A stretch of 64,000 nucleotides of DNA from Verrucomicrobiota bacterium. GTDB taxonomy: Bacteria > Verrucomicrobiota > Verrucomicrobiia > Opitutales > UBA953. The notes under the pieces were generated by a model. It ran no database searches. It was not told the origin of the DNA and was given only the letters and a program-made list of their open reading frames with translations. Where the stretch lies: the NCBI GenBank assembly GCA_026397965.1, contig JAPLTU010000039.1:190039-254038 (forward strand). Direction: 5' to 3'. The translations under genes and the position numbers were made by a program. Shown one piece after another: positions 34,809 to 45,512 of the stretch. Within the stretch, counting starts at the first letter, position 1; each line of letters opens with the position of its first letter.

Positions 34809-36151
34809 GCCTTCAACCGCTCGGAATCCGGGTCAGGTAGGCCCCGGACGACCCAAATCGCGGGCACCATCAGCAACGCACCGCCGATGTAGACCCAGAA
34901 GTGGGAGCCGAAGTGGAAATAGAGCAGCGCAGCGGTGACGGGGCCGATGACGCGCGCCAGTGAGCCGGCCGAGCGCAGGATACCGAGATTACGGCCCTGC
35001 TCGGAAGCATCCGAGTAGAGCGAGACGAGTGCCGACACGCTCGGGAGGATCAGGCCCGTCGCAAAGGAGATCAGGCCGAGCCCAAGATAGAAGATCGTCT
35101 CGGCGCCATCGCCGGCGGCGGCGGGCGTCGGCGGAATCCAGGCGACCACGAAAAAGGCGACGGAGGCAATCAGCATCCCCAGCATGATGACCTTGCGCTG
35201 CCCCAGTCGCTTGACGAGCTGACGGGCGAGGCCTTGGGCGAAGATCATGCAGGCGCCGTTGAAAAGGAAGAGCCACGCATTGTCGCGCGGACTGTAGACG
35301 AACAGCGCGAAGGTCAGAAACACGATTGTGTTCTCCATGCCGGTGAAGGCGACTTGGTAAACGAGGTTGGCGAATGAAGTGCGACGGACGGCGGCAGAGC
35401 GGACCGTGGCGAGGTCGAAGACCGAGGGCCGCTTGGCGTCAGCCCTAGCTCGACGCTCCGGCGCCAAGGTCTCCGGGAAGAATTTTAAGACTAATAAGAA
35501 ATTCAGGAGCGCCATCGACGCGGCGATGATAGCGGGAACCGAGAAAGGATTGAGCCCGAAGGAACCGGCGGCCGGCCCGAGGACGAACTGGACGGACGAC
35601 GCCAGGCCGCCGATGACGGGACCGAAGACGAAGCCCAGGCCGATGGCGATGCCGACCACGGCCATGCCCTTCGTCCGCTCTTTCTCATCAGTGATATCCG
35701 CAGCAGCAGCGCTGGCGACGGCGATGTTGCCTGCCATCATGCCCGAGACGAGCCGCGTCACGACCACGACCCAGAATTGGGCGGCGAAGATCCAGAGAAG
35801 ATAGGAGAGGGCGTTGCCGGCCAAAGTGATGGTCAGGATACGACGGCGTCCCAGCTGATCGGACAATGCGCCCCAGATCGGCGAGAAGATAAATTGTAGC
35901 AAGGAATACAGGGTGCTCAGCAAACCACCAAAGAGGACCGTCTTTTTGAAGACCGTGTCGCCACCCATCCATTCGGCAGCGGAATTCAGGGAGCCAATCA
36001 GCGTGCCAGCGGAGCCTTCAGTCCGAATATAGTGGTCGAGCAAATGGGGGAACAGCGGGATGATGATACTGAAGCCGACGATATCCATGAATACCGTGAG
36101 GAAGATTAGCCCAAGGACTCGACGCTGGGGTTGCATGGCAGGGGCTGACAT
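34805..36151 (-). CDS. MFS transporter (TetA-like drug:H+ antiporter family by homology)
   Basis: 12 TM-like pattern; FLTVFMDIVGFSIIIPLFPHLL; GALSDQLGRRRILTITLAGNALSYLLW. Confidence 0.88.
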   Translation of the reverse strand: MSAPAMQPQRRVLGLIFLTVFMDIVGFSIIIPLFPHLLDHYIRTEGSAGTLIGSLNSAAEWMGGDTVFKKTVLFGGLLSTLYSLLQFIFSPIWGALSDQLGRRRILTITLAGNALSYLLWIFAAQFWVVVVTRLVSGMMAGNIAVASAAAADITDEKERTKGMAVVGIAIGLGFVFGPVIGGLASSVQFVLGPAAGSFGLNPFSVPAIIAASMALLNFLLVLKFFPETLAPERRARADAKRPSVFDLATVRSAAVRRTSFANLVYQVAFTGMENTIVFLTFALFVYSPRDNAWLFLFNGACMIFAQGLARQLVKRLGQRKVIMLGMLIASVAFFVVAWIPPTPAAAGDGAETIFYLGLGLISFATGLILPSVSALVSLYSDASEQGRNLGILRSAGSLARVIGPVTAALLYFHFGSHFWVYIGGALLMVPAIWVVRGLPDPDSERLKA

Positions 36152-36233
36152 GCTGGCGAAGATGGAGCCGTTTCGCCCCATCGCAAACAAAACAGCGGCT
36201 TGCCGTGCATGAAAAATCGGAGATAATGGTCAG

Positions 36234-37238
36234 ATGCGTCGAACTTTCACCACCCTCCTGCTGCTCAGCCTAGGGCTGGTGGAGTCCATTGCGGCCACCG
36301 ATCCCAAACTGTTACTCATCGAGCAGACGTTATCGGGGTTCAGCGATCGCGAGTATGCGGCCGCGGTTGAGCGCACCCTTGGGGAATACGAAATCCGGAC
36401 TGGTTTAAACCTTCATCCCGGTCTGCTCAAAAAATGCGGTCTAAAGATTTCCTCAGATTCAGGCATTGGCCTGGCAACCCCCAAGCCGCTGGTCAGAGCC
36501 CTAACAGTCTCTCTGATGAAACGCGGCTTTAATCAGAAGGCCATCACACTATGCGATGCGCGCCAAGAGAGCTTACGCCAAGCCGGATTTCTCCCCGCCC
36601 TTTCAACTGGCGAACAAGACTTTGAGGGCTTCCCGGTGGCCGCCTGGGAACAACTCGCCCCAGGCTGGGCCAGCGAGAAAAGTCTGTGCTACGAGAATCA
36701 GGTGCTACCCCGACAAGGTTCGCAGATCGTCCCATGGGGAGACCCTCGCGTTAGCATTCTACCAAAGACGCTTATCGATGAGGTCGACTTCTGGATCAAC
36801 CTCCCCGTGTTGAGCGACGGCAAGGCGCTGGGCGTACACGGCGCGCTGGCCTCGGCATCGATTGGCAACATCGCCAACGGCGAACGCTTTCTTGATAACC
36901 CCTTTAACGCCTCCAAGGTCGCGGTTGAAGTCTGTGCGATTCCTAAATTGGCGAACAAAAATCTGCTTACCATATTATCGCTCGAGCGCTTCCAAGTCTT
37001 AGGAGGGCCCAACTTTGACGCCAGCTGGTGTCGCTCGGAAAAATCACTCCTGACGAGCGCCAACCCCGTGATTATCGACTTCATCGGCCTGCAGAAAATC
37101 AACTCTGGGCGGACCGCAAGCAACGTGGCCGCCATCCATCCGGAACCACCCATCTTCACCGCGGCGAACGCTGGTGAAATTCGCCTCGGGACCTGCCGGC
37201 CGTCTGACATCACACTCATCCGACTGCCAGCGCCCTAA
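36234..37238 (+). CDS. secreted DUF362-like protein
   Basis: Signal peptide MRRTFTTLLLLSLGLVESIAA; FWINLPVLSDGKALGVHGALASASIGNI resembles DUF362 motifs (recognition only, no search). Confidence 0.6.
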   Translation: MRRTFTTLLLLSLGLVESIAATDPKLLLIEQTLSGFSDREYAAAVERTLGEYEIRTGLNLHPGLLKKCGLKISSDSGIGLATPKPLVRALTVSLMKRGFNQKAITLCDARQESLRQAGFLPALSTGEQDFEGFPVAAWEQLAPGWASEKSLCYENQVLPRQGSQIVPWGDPRVSILPKTLIDEVDFWINLPVLSDGKALGVHGALASASIGNIANGERFLDNPFNASKVAVEVCAIPKLANKNLLTILSLERFQVLGGPNFDASWCRSEKSLLTSANPVIIDFIGLQKINSGRTASNVAAIHPEPPIFTAANAGEIRLGTCRPSDITLIRLPAP

Positions 37239-37254
37239 GCCTGCAATTGTCATC

Positions 37255-37287
37255 CAAAAAAAGGCGCATCCGGAGATGCGCCTTTTT
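37255..37287. terminator. bidirectional terminator between the DUF362-like gene and mdh
   Basis: AAAAAAAGGCGCATCCGGAGATGCGCCTTTTTT. Confidence 0.9.
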
Positions 37288-37302
37288 TGCATCAAGAACC
37301 GC

Positions 37303-38304
37303 TCAGAGCTTTAGGCCCAAAGCCTCCGAAGCGGTGGCCCGCTCTTCGAGGAGTTCTTTTTCGGTGATGCCGATTTTTTCTCGTGAAAAGGCATCAACCG
37401 GTAGCCCTTGGACGATTTCCCACGTGCCATCAGCCTTCGTCCTGACAGGATACCCAAAGATTATCCCAGGAGAAATACCATAATCACCCTTTGAGAGCAC
37501 GGCGACGGCGTGCCACTCACCAGCGGCGGTGGGGACGTGCAGATTACGAAGAGTATCTAAGGCCGCGTTAGCTGCCGAAGCAGCGGAAGAAGCACCGCGG
37601 GCCTTAATCACCGCGGCTCCCCGCTTCTGTACTTCAGGAATAAAGACCTCCTTTAACCAAGCATGATCCGTGATGACCGCCGTCGCCGCTTTACCGCCGA
37701 TAGTGGCGTTGGTGAAGTCAGGATACTGAGTTGAAGAATGATTTCCCCAGATCGCCACGTTCTTGACTGCCGAATTATGCACTCCGGCTTTGGCGGCTAA
37801 TTGTGACTTTGCGCGATTTTCGTCGAGACGTGTCATCGCAAAAAAGTTTTCGGGCGGGAGGCTCGCGGCGGCCCGCAGAGCAATCAGGCAATTCGTATTA
37901 CAAGGATTACCTACGACCAAGACCTTGACGCTCTTCTTCGCGCTGCGGGCGATGGCTTGGCCTTGGCCAATGAATATCTTTCCATTGATTCCAAGGAGAT
38001 CCTTACGCTCCATGCCTTCCTTCCGCGGCACCGCGCCGATCAAGAGACACCAGTCGGCATCCTTGAAACCCTCATCGAGATCGCCGGTGGCTACCACGTC
38101 GGTCAGCAAGGGAAACGCACAGTCTTGCAATTCCATCACCACACCGGCGAGGGCATTAAGCCCTGGGCCAACCTCGATGAGATTAAGCGCCACCGGTTGG
38201 TCGGGTCCAAAAACCGCACCAGATGCCAAGCGAAAGATTGCAGCGTAACCAATGTTGCCAGCGGCGCCAGTAACTGCCACGCGTATAGGATTCTTAGATG
38301 CCAT
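37303..38304 (-). CDS. mdh: malate dehydrogenase (NAD, MDH type 2)
   Basis: [21 protein letters not shown]...[13 protein letters not shown]...[13 protein letters not shown]...[13 protein letters not shown]. Confidence 0.96.
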   Translation of the reverse strand: MASKNPIRVAVTGAAGNIGYAAIFRLASGAVFGPDQPVALNLIEVGPGLNALAGVVMELQDCAFPLLTDVVATGDLDEGFKDADWCLLIGAVPRKEGMERKDLLGINGKIFIGQGQAIARSAKKSVKVLVVGNPCNTNCLIALRAAASLPPENFFAMTRLDENRAKSQLAAKAGVHNSAVKNVAIWGNHSSTQYPDFTNATIGGKAATAVITDHAWLKEVFIPEVQKRGAAVIKARGASSAASAANAALDTLRNLHVPTAAGEWHAVAVLSKGDYGISPGIIFGYPVRTKADGTWEIVQGLPVDAFSREKIGITEKELLEERATASEALGLKL

Positions 38305-38351
38305 AGAGTGGGGCTATCAAGTAAGGCAAAACCGCCTAAGTGAAGCGGAAA

Positions 38352-39032
38352 CTACAGGCCAAGCTCGCCTTGCATCAAATCGTCGGCCGCCTGGGCCGAA
38401 ATACTGTCGCGAACCAAATGCGACGTCGGCGCAAGTGAACGGCCCTCCAAGCCCCCCAAAACCCTTAATATCAAAGCGGCGGCAAGGGCATCGAATAAGG
38501 CGCAGTGATAGCGACGGCGGCCCGGCGGGCAATGCTGCGAGGCTAAAGCATCCAGACGGGGGCCCAGACGCAGGGCTGCTACGAGGGAGGAGAGACCATA
38601 CTCACCCAAGGTCGGGACCCACGCTCGGGCGAGGCGACAGGTATCAATCCACGGCCCCCACTCGGCGACAGCGGCGTGATCTCCTACGAAAGACGGGACC
38701 ACTGAAGGACGGGGCCATGTCGCACGCAGCAGCCCAGCCTCGACCGTCGCATTATGGGCGGCCAGGACGCCCGTTCGGCGTAAAGTCACCCAACGATCCC
38801 ATTCTGCCTCAAAGGGAGTCGCCCCCGCCAGATCGCGCTGGGACAAGCCATGACATTGCGTATCAATCGATGGCACGGCGCCACGTGCTGCATGGAGCGA
38901 CGTACGGGTAGAGATGATTTCACCGCCCAGCAAGGTCGCCACGCCAGACTCCACGACGCCCGTCCGGCCACTGCCCTCGAAATCCACCACATGGATGGGG
39001 ATTTCAGTCCAACTGGGATGCGTGACGGACAT
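38352..39032 (-). CDS. DnaQ/PolC-type 3'-5' exonuclease
   Basis: VVDFEGSGRTG (DxE), LAAHNATVEAGLL, CALFDALAAALIL (DEDD-type motifs). Confidence 0.82.
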   Translation of the reverse strand: MSVTHPSWTEIPIHVVDFEGSGRTGVVESGVATLLGGEIISTRTSLHAARGAVPSIDTQCHGLSQRDLAGATPFEAEWDRWVTLRRTGVLAAHNATVEAGLLRATWPRPSVVPSFVGDHAAVAEWGPWIDTCRLARAWVPTLGEYGLSSLVAALRLGPRLDALASQHCPPGRRRYHCALFDALAAALILRVLGGLEGRSLAPTSHLVRDSISAQAADDLMQGELGL

Positions 39033-39050
39033 GGGGTGTCTGAAAAAAGA

Positions 39051-41582
39051 TTAACGCCACTCGTGTCTCGGATAGCGACCTCTTAAATCCTTCTTCACGT
39101 GCTCATAAGAGCCCTTCCAGAAAGCGTCTAAGTCCGTGGTGCGCTGCTGGGTCCGTCGAGCGGGGGACTGGATGCAGATTACCAACGGCACCTTGCCTTG
39201 GCAGATTCTTAATTTCACGCCCGGAAAATCATACAGCTCCTGCACAGTGGCCTCAATCTGTGCTTCGCCATCCTCCATATACTCGATTTTGGCTGGGTGC
39301 TTTTTTCGCGGCAAAATCATCTTTTCAGGGCAATATGAATCCAGGACCATGGCCTGTTCGTGCGTGAGCCAACCCCGGACGATCGGGAGAACCGCCTTAT
39401 CTTTAATATCACGATAGGTCGAGGCCCCGGCACAGATTTCCTCGATTACCATCCGCCGGCCCGCTTCATCGAAAACCGGAATCCCGAACTCGGGACAATG
39501 TTTAGCCAGAAAATTCACCCGACAAATCCAAGCGTCGACCGCCGCATCCCACCGCTCCAATGCCAGGCGACCAGCCATCACTTCCTCAGTCAAAATCTTG
39601 CTGGCGGCATCCGAAGGCGCGTCATCCCGTTCCGTCGATTCTAAGATTAGGTCCCGGAAACGGCGTTCCGTTCGCGTCACGACGCGGCGTTGGGTTGGTT
39701 CATATCGGACCTGCTGCACTTCGGAGAAATCGTCGGGGAATAGTTCCTTCAACCACGGTTCTTCGACGGCGGTCGCCAAGGAAAGGTAAGTGGTCACCTC
39801 GCCCCGCGCTTGGATCTCATCGACTTCGGCGGCGACGAGCAACTTGGCGGATCGAATCGATGATTCGCGGCGAAGTTCGCCTCGACGGCCATGAACCAAA
39901 GCGCAACGCAACGTGCCACCATCAAGCCTGATAGCCAGGCGGTCGGAAAAACCTAACAAAAGACAGCGACGAATCGCCTCCGGATCGGCAGCTTGTTTGT
40001 TTACCGGTAAACCTTGCCCCTCGGCGATACGGATGAATTGACGGGCGGCCTGATCTGCCTGACGGGCGGCCTGGCCGTGCACGCCGAATTGGTCGCACGC
40101 ATCCGCATCAAATTTAAGTTCGGTCGCCCGACGCATCAGAGCCAGTCGCGGGAAAAAATCCGATCCTTCGTCTTGCGCTACCCCATCCCTGGCTGACTCC
40201 GTCCGGTCATCTACCTTCCGGAAGAGGATATCCCGACCTTGGGCCAAGCCTGCAATCCGGCAGACTTCTTCCACGCAATCTTGCTCGCCCGCAGCGAGCA
40301 ACATCCGCGCATAACGCGGGTGCGCAGGAAAGGCCGCCATGCGCCGGCCGATCTTCGTTAACTTACCGTGCACATCAACTGCACCGAGATCAGTCAGCAC
40401 GGCCAAAGCCCGCAGCAGGGCCTTATCGTCAGGCTTTTCATACCATGGGAATTGGGCCGCGTCACCCCAACCCGAAGAGAGTAGCAGCAGAATCGTCTCC
40501 GAAAGATCGACGCGCTTGATTTCCGGGATTTCCCGTAAAGGCCTGGCCTCATGATCCGTGAGTGACCAAAGCCTGATGCAACGACCAGGGCCCGTTCGCC
40601 CCGCCCGGCCAGCCCGCTGCTCCGCCGATGCCTGCGAGATGGGTTCAATTAATAAAGTATCGATACCGCGATGCGGATCAAAACGCGCCATTCGGGCCAG
40701 ACCGGCGTCGACGACCGCTCTGACGCCTGGAATCGTCAATGAAGTCTCCGCGACATTGGTGGCGACAATGACCTTACGGTTCGGTCCAGGCTTAACGGCG
40801 CGATCTTGCTCCTCCGGCGGTAATTCACCGTAAAGCGGCAACACCTCAACTCCACCTGATTCTGGTAAATTACGCACCGCTCCCATCGTCCGCATGATCT
40901 CATATGAGCCGGGCATGAAGACGAGGATGTCTCCTTCGGACTCTTCTTGCAGCAATCGCCTCACTTGCTCGGTTGCCGCATCCCAAATCGGCCGCGCTGA
41001 ATTGCGAGGCAGATGAGTATATTCAATGTCCACTGGAAAAGCCCGGCCATCTGCCGCCAGAGTTTCCGCGGCACCCAACCAACGCGCGACTCCCTCCGTG
41101 TCGAGCGTCGCCGACATGGCGATGATTAATAAATCCGGCCGATGCGTTTCTTGCAAACGGCGAGCCAGCGCGAGGGCGACGTCCGAATGTAAATTACGTT
41201 CATGAAATTCGTCGAAGACTACCGCCCCAATCCCCTTTAGTTCTGGATCCGATGCCATCTGCCGTAGTAGCAAAGCCTCCGTCACGAACTTGATGCGCGT
41301 CTGCGCTGATTCCATGCGCTCAAAACGGATTTGATAACCCACTTCTCCCCCCAGACGGCATCCGCGTTCTTGCGCGATGCGACTCGCCAGCAACCTTGCC
41401 GCTATCCGCCGAGGCTGGAGCACGATGATCTGACCTTCGACCAATCCTAAATCGAGAAGCATCTGCGGAATACGCGTCGACTTGCCGGACCCGGTCGGTG
41501 CCCGCAGTACGATGCGCCGCACCCGACCACACGCCGCGGTCAATCCGTCCTTCAAGTCGTCAATCGGCAATGGCGACTTCAT
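39051..41582 (-). CDS. hrpB: ATP-dependent helicase HrpB
   Basis: VLRAPTGSGKSTRIPQML, VFDEFHERN, MSATLDTEGV, SAEQRAGRAGRTGPGRCIRLW, C-terminal HrpB domain. Confidence 0.95.
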   Translation of the reverse strand: MKSPLPIDDLKDGLTAACGRVRRIVLRAPTGSGKSTRIPQMLLDLGLVEGQIIVLQPRRIAARLLASRIAQERGCRLGGEVGYQIRFERMESAQTRIKFVTEALLLRQMASDPELKGIGAVVFDEFHERNLHSDVALALARRLQETHRPDLLIIAMSATLDTEGVARWLGAAETLAADGRAFPVDIEYTHLPRNSARPIWDAATEQVRRLLQEESEGDILVFMPGSYEIMRTMGAVRNLPESGGVEVLPLYGELPPEEQDRAVKPGPNRKVIVATNVAETSLTIPGVRAVVDAGLARMARFDPHRGIDTLLIEPISQASAEQRAGRAGRTGPGRCIRLWSLTDHEARPLREIPEIKRVDLSETILLLLSSGWGDAAQFPWYEKPDDKALLRALAVLTDLGAVDVHGKLTKIGRRMAAFPAHPRYARMLLAAGEQDCVEEVCRIAGLAQGRDILFRKVDDRTESARDGVAQDEGSDFFPRLALMRRATELKFDADACDQFGVHGQAARQADQAARQFIRIAEGQGLPVNKQAADPEAIRRCLLLGFSDRLAIRLDGGTLRCALVHGRRGELRRESSIRSAKLLVAAEVDEIQARGEVTTYLSLATAVEEPWLKELFPDDFSEVQQVRYEPTQRRVVTRTERRFRDLILESTERDDAPSDAASKILTEEVMAGRLALERWDAAVDAWICRVNFLAKHCPEFGIPVFDEAGRRMVIEEICAGASTYRDIKDKAVLPIVRGWLTHEQAMVLDSYCPEKMILPRKKHPAKIEYMEDGEAQIEATVQELYDFPGVKLRICQGKVPLVICIQSPARRTQQRTTDLDAFWKGSYEHVKKDLRGRYPRHEWR

Positions 41583-42034
41583 GGGTTGAGAAGGATGAGA
41601 CGGGCTTCGGCCTGTCTATCCGTGACGGTAACCCTCATCACCGTGACGGGAAGGTTAAAACGGCGCGGACCCGCGCTCCCCGGGTTAAGTCGCAACACCC
41701 TTCCTTCCCATTCGATCGTCGGTCGATGCGTATGCCCCGTGATGATGATATCTGCCTTGTAAGCAGCTTCCTCGACCAGAAGGTGCCCGTGATACATCAG
41801 AATTTTTAGACCCCCCAGTTCTTTGCAAACGATCAAGTCCAGTGCCGCATCTTCGTCGCAATTTCCTGCGACCGCATAGGTCGGGGCTAATTCTGCCAAC
41901 TGGGAAATAATCCATTGGCTGCAGATGTCGCCGGCATGAAAAATCACCGCACTGCCTTCGAGCGCTATCAATGCTTCAGGCCGAAGTTGGCCATGCGTAT
42001 CCGAGATAACGCCTATTTCAAAAGCGGCGGCCAC
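41579..42034 (-). CDS. YfcE/MJ0936-family metallophosphoesterase
   Basis: IGVISDTHGQLRPEAL...FHAGDICS...VAGNCDE...YHGHLL...ITGHTHRP; 4-nt overlap with hrpB. Confidence 0.92.
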   Translation of the reverse strand: MAAAFEIGVISDTHGQLRPEALIALEGSAVIFHAGDICSQWIISQLAELAPTYAVAGNCDEDAALDLIVCKELGGLKILMYHGHLLVEEAAYKADIIITGHTHRPTIEWEGRVLRLNPGSAGPRRFNLPVTVMRVTVTDRQAEARLILLNP

Positions 42035-42036
42035 CT

Positions 42037-43569
42037 TCAGAGCGGTCGGCGCAGTTTCCCAGCAGGCACGGGTCGCAGCGAGGTGAATTCCGCTCCCAGC
42101 GTGTCGCGCAACTTTTCCGTCAATCCCGGCGGCAGATTTCCCACAGCCTCTTGGAATTCCTTTTCCCCCGGGAAAGCCGATTGGCCGATCTCGGCCACTG
42201 GTTGCGTCGCGACCGATGTATCCGGAAAATTAAAAGCGTGCGCGGACTGACTAACTTGCATCGCCTCATCCTCCGTGGAAGGGGCGTCCATCGGCGGCAA
42301 TGATTCCTCGAACCGGCCGGAATCTTCAATCGGCACGTCCCTGATTGGAGTCATCATCTGGGCCGACTGCGGCGGGCGGGTGTCAGCGGGCTCAGCCGGA
42401 GCGGCTGGTGCCACCTCAGTTCTCTTTATTTTTTTTTCGCCAGACTCCCGAGGAAGTCCGGCAGCGGCCGCAGATAGGTCTTTAATAAGACTATCGATAG
42501 ACCTCGCCCTGCTTTGTTCTATCGCCTTAAGCAACGTCACTTCAAAGTTCGCTCTCGGCGAAAGCCCCTGACGAATACCCTGTTCACCCTCTTGGAGACA
42601 TTCTAATAAACGAACAAGTTGTTCGGTCGCAATCGGGGCTCCCAACTGGGAACTATTCCCGCCCGACCGGACGGCATCCAGCGTGGCGGATCTGACCCGC
42701 AACTGCAGATCGGCCAAGATACGGAGAAGGTCGCGACCTTCGGCATGAAAGACATCGCAGATTGTCAGGACCTTTTTGCCATCACTGACGGCAATCGCCT
42801 GGCAGAGATCGCCCACTTGCTGCGCGGAAGCCAGACCGTAAATCGAAAGCACATCGGCCTCGGTAACGTTCTTACCTGAAAAAGAAATGACCTGGTCGAG
42901 GATCGACTGCGAATCGCGCATCCCTCCGTTCGCCAAGCGGGCAATCGCCGTCAGGGCTTCTTTTTCCGCCGTCACGCCGTCGGCTTTCACGATACGGGTG
43001 AGCTGAGCAGCGATCACCTCTTCGGAGATCGGGTGAAACTCGAGACGTTGGCAGCGCGAGGTGATTGTCGGTAGGACTTTATCGGCCTCCGTGGTCGCTA
43101 AGATAAACTTCACCCAAGGTGGCGGCTCTTCCAACGTTTTGAGGAGCGTATTGAAGGCATCCTTGGTAAGCTGGTGGACTTCATCGATGATGAAGACTTT
43201 GAACAGACAACTGCTCGGTGCGAATTGGCATTCATCGCGGATTTTCTTGGCGTCCTCAATTGAGCGATTGGACGCAGCGTCGATCTCGATCACATCCAGG
43301 CAGCTCCCCTGTTCGATGGCCAAGCATACCGGATCATCGAGGGCGTAATCTGGCTTAGGTCCGCCCGTACAATTCAACGCCTTGGCCAAGATCCGCGCGG
43401 TCGTGGTCTTTCCCGTGCCACGAGGACCGACGAAAAGATAGGCATGCGCCATCCGCTTCGTTTCGAGGGCGTTTCGCAGCGTCTTGACAATATGTTCCTG
43501 GCCGACGAGTTCGTCGAAACGACGAGGACGCCAGCGGCGGGCAATGACTTGAAATCCAAGGTCGGACAC
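42037..43569 (-). CDS. dnaX: DNA polymerase III subunit gamma/tau
   Basis: [22 protein letters not shown]...[25 protein letters not shown]...[24 protein letters not shown]. Confidence 0.96.
   Translation of the reverse strand: MSDLGFQVIARRWRPRRFDELVGQEHIVKTLRNALETKRMAHAYLFVGPRGTGKTTTARILAKALNCTGGPKPDYALDDPVCLAIEQGSCLDVIEIDAASNRSIEDAKKIRDECQFAPSSCLFKVFIIDEVHQLTKDAFNTLLKTLEEPPPWVKFILATTEADKVLPTITSRCQRLEFHPISEEVIAAQLTRIVKADGVTAEKEALTAIARLANGGMRDSQSILDQVISFSGKNVTEADVLSIYGLASAQQVGDLCQAIAVSDGKKVLTICDVFHAEGRDLLRILADLQLRVRSATLDAVRSGGNSSQLGAPIATEQLVRLLECLQEGEQGIRQGLSPRANFEVTLLKAIEQSRARSIDSLIKDLSAAAAGLPRESGEKKIKRTEVAPAAPAEPADTRPPQSAQMMTPIRDVPIEDSGRFEESLPPMDAPSTEDEAMQVSQSAHAFNFPDTSVATQPVAEIGQSAFPGEKEFQEAVGNLPPGLTEKLRDTLGAEFTSLRPVPAGKLRRPL
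42416..42449 (-). promoter_or_regulatory. candidate recoding/transcriptional slippage site in dnaX
   Basis: Minus strand GGGAG-TCTGGCG-AAAAAAAAA-TAAAGAGAACTGA: A9 run with an SD-like element 7 nt upstream and immediate stops in both alternative frames. Confidence 0.6.
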
Positions 43570-43621
43570 TGCCCTGATGTTTGTTTAGGACGCGCGAAGT
43601 GTCAACGGGGCACTCGCAGGC

Positions 43622-45178
43622 TTATTCCCACTCGATCGTCGCAGGCGGCTTCGATGAAACGTCGTAGACGACCCGATTGATGCCTTTGACTTCATTGATG
43701 ATGCGGGTCGAGGCACGCTGAAGGACATCGTAAGGCAGGCGCGCCCAATCAGCCGTCATGGCATCGGAAGACGTGACTGCCCGCAGGGCGCAGACGTTAT
43801 CGTAAGTTCGCCCATCGCCCATGACCCCGACGCTGCGCACCGGTAGGAAGACCGCGAAGGCTTGCCAGACTTTGGCGTACTGGCCGGAGGTGCGGAGTTC
43901 GTTAATAAAGATATCATCCGCCTTCCGAAGAATCTCCAGACGCTCCTGAGTGATTTCCCCGCAGACGCGGACGGCAAGTCCAGGGCCCGGGAAGGGGTGG
44001 CGCCAAACCATTTCGTGTGGCAGGCCCAAAGCTTCGCCTAAAGCTCGGACTTCATCTTTGAATAATTCACGAAGCGGCTCGAGTAGCTTGAGCTTCATGT
44101 GCTTAGGCAGACCGCCGACGTTGTGGTGGCTCTTAATTGTGGCGGCCGGCCCCCCGTTCGGCGAGAGCGACTCGATCACGTCGGGATACAAAGTGCCTTG
44201 GGCAAGGAACTCTACTTTGCCCTTCTTGGCCTTGGAGACATCCTTGATGGAACGTTCAAAGACCTTGATGAATTCGTGTCCGATAATTTTCCGTTTCCTT
44301 TCCGGATCCGTAACGCCTTTAAGTTTCCCGAGAAAAGCCGCCGAGGCGTCAACGACCCGAAGGTCGACCTTAAATCGACCGCGGAACATCTTCTCGACTT
44401 GGGCGCGCTCCCCTAAGCGCAGGAGCCCGTTATCGACAAAAACGCAGGTGAGCTGCTTGCCAATCGCGCGCTGAATCAAGGCCGCTGCGACTGAGGAATC
44501 GACGCCGCCGGAAAGGCCCAAAATCACCTGAGACTTGCCTACTTTTTCGCGGATCTCGCCGACGGCGGTCTCGACATAGTCATCCATCTTCCAATCCGGC
44601 TTGCAGCGGCAGATACGGAAGAGAAAGTTGCGCAAGATATCGATACCGCGCTCCGAGTGCGCGACTTCGGGGTGAAACTGGATGCCGTAAAAACGACGCT
44701 TCTGATCTTCGACGACGGCACACTCGGAGTTTTCGGTGTGGGCGACCGCCTTGAAGCCCCGGGGAAGGCGCGAGACCTTGTCGCCGTGAGAATTCCAAAC
44801 CCGCAAAGGAGATTTAAGTCCTTGGAGGAGTTGCGAGCCTTTACGGAAAGAAAGCATACCATGCCCATATTCCCGATGGGTACTGCTCGCGACATTACCG
44901 CCAAGCATCTGGCCCATCAATTGTACACCATAGCAAATTCCGAGCACGGGTACGCCCATTTCAAAGACGCCCGGGTGAGGATGAGGTGAGCCAGGCGCTT
45001 TCACGCTCGAAGGGCCGCCGGAAAGGATCACTCCCACGACGCCGTCAGCCTTCAGGGTCTCGGGCGTGACGCCGAACGGATAGATCCGCGAATGCACATT
45101 ACATTCACGGATGCGGCGCGCGATGACCTTGGTCAGCTGGGAGCCAAAATCGAGGATTGCGATGGACTGTGGAGCCAT
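43622..45178 (-). CDS. guaA: GMP synthase (glutamine-hydrolysing)
   Basis: [20 protein letters not shown]...[11 protein letters not shown]...[16 protein letters not shown]...[15 protein letters not shown]...C-terminal [11 protein letters not shown]. Confidence 0.97.
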   Translation of the reverse strand: MAPQSIAILDFGSQLTKVIARRIRECNVHSRIYPFGVTPETLKADGVVGVILSGGPSSVKAPGSPHPHPGVFEMGVPVLGICYGVQLMGQMLGGNVASSTHREYGHGMLSFRKGSQLLQGLKSPLRVWNSHGDKVSRLPRGFKAVAHTENSECAVVEDQKRRFYGIQFHPEVAHSERGIDILRNFLFRICRCKPDWKMDDYVETAVGEIREKVGKSQVILGLSGGVDSSVAAALIQRAIGKQLTCVFVDNGLLRLGERAQVEKMFRGRFKVDLRVVDASAAFLGKLKGVTDPERKRKIIGHEFIKVFERSIKDVSKAKKGKVEFLAQGTLYPDVIESLSPNGGPAATIKSHHNVGGLPKHMKLKLLEPLRELFKDEVRALGEALGLPHEMVWRHPFPGPGLAVRVCGEITQERLEILRKADDIFINELRTSGQYAKVWQAFAVFLPVRSVGVMGDGRTYDNVCALRAVTSSDAMTADWARLPYDVLQRASTRIINEVKGINRVVYDVSSKPPATIEWE

Positions 45179-45197
45179 GGGGGAAAGTTAGTGGGAA

Positions 45198-45431
45198 TCA
45201 GAACTTGAGGCGAACATTGTTCCAGCCGCAGCTTGGGCAGACCCCTTCTTCGCGGCGTCGCGGACGAACATAAGTCAGACCGCAACGCGCACAAGAAAAG
45301 GCTGAACTTAGCCGCCGGTGGTCAGAAAGGATCGCATCCCGGCGGTACCACGCTTGCAACCCGAAAAGAATCAAGGCCGCCAATCCGACTAAAAAGGCGA
45401 GGAAAACGCCGAGATCAACGGATTGTAGCAT
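45198..45431 (-). CDS. small membrane protein with zinc-ribbon (CARC...CPSC)
   Basis: One TM (VFLAFLVGLAALILFGLQAW) then CX2C...CX2C motif. Confidence 0.65.
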   Translation of the reverse strand: MLQSVDLGVFLAFLVGLAALILFGLQAWYRRDAILSDHRRLSSAFSCARCGLTYVRPRRREEGVCPSCGWNNVRLKF

Positions 45432-45449
45432 GAGAGATGGGGTGGGTTC

Positions 45450-45489
45450 TAAAATGACGAGACGCGCCGCCTGGGGGCGGACGCGTCTC
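45450..45489 (-). terminator. terminator hairpin at the end of the alpha operon (after rplQ)
   Basis: GAGACGCG-CCGCC-TGGG-GGCGG-A-CGCGTCTC stem; weak T tract (TCATTTT) on the minus strand. Confidence 0.7.
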
Positions 45490-45512
45490 GAGTTCAGGCC
45501 TGAAGTTGAGGC

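Noticed and set aside
34805-36151. Tetracycline-resistance gene
   Set aside because: The protein is a generic TetA-like MFS member; substrate cannot be assigned from sequence reading.
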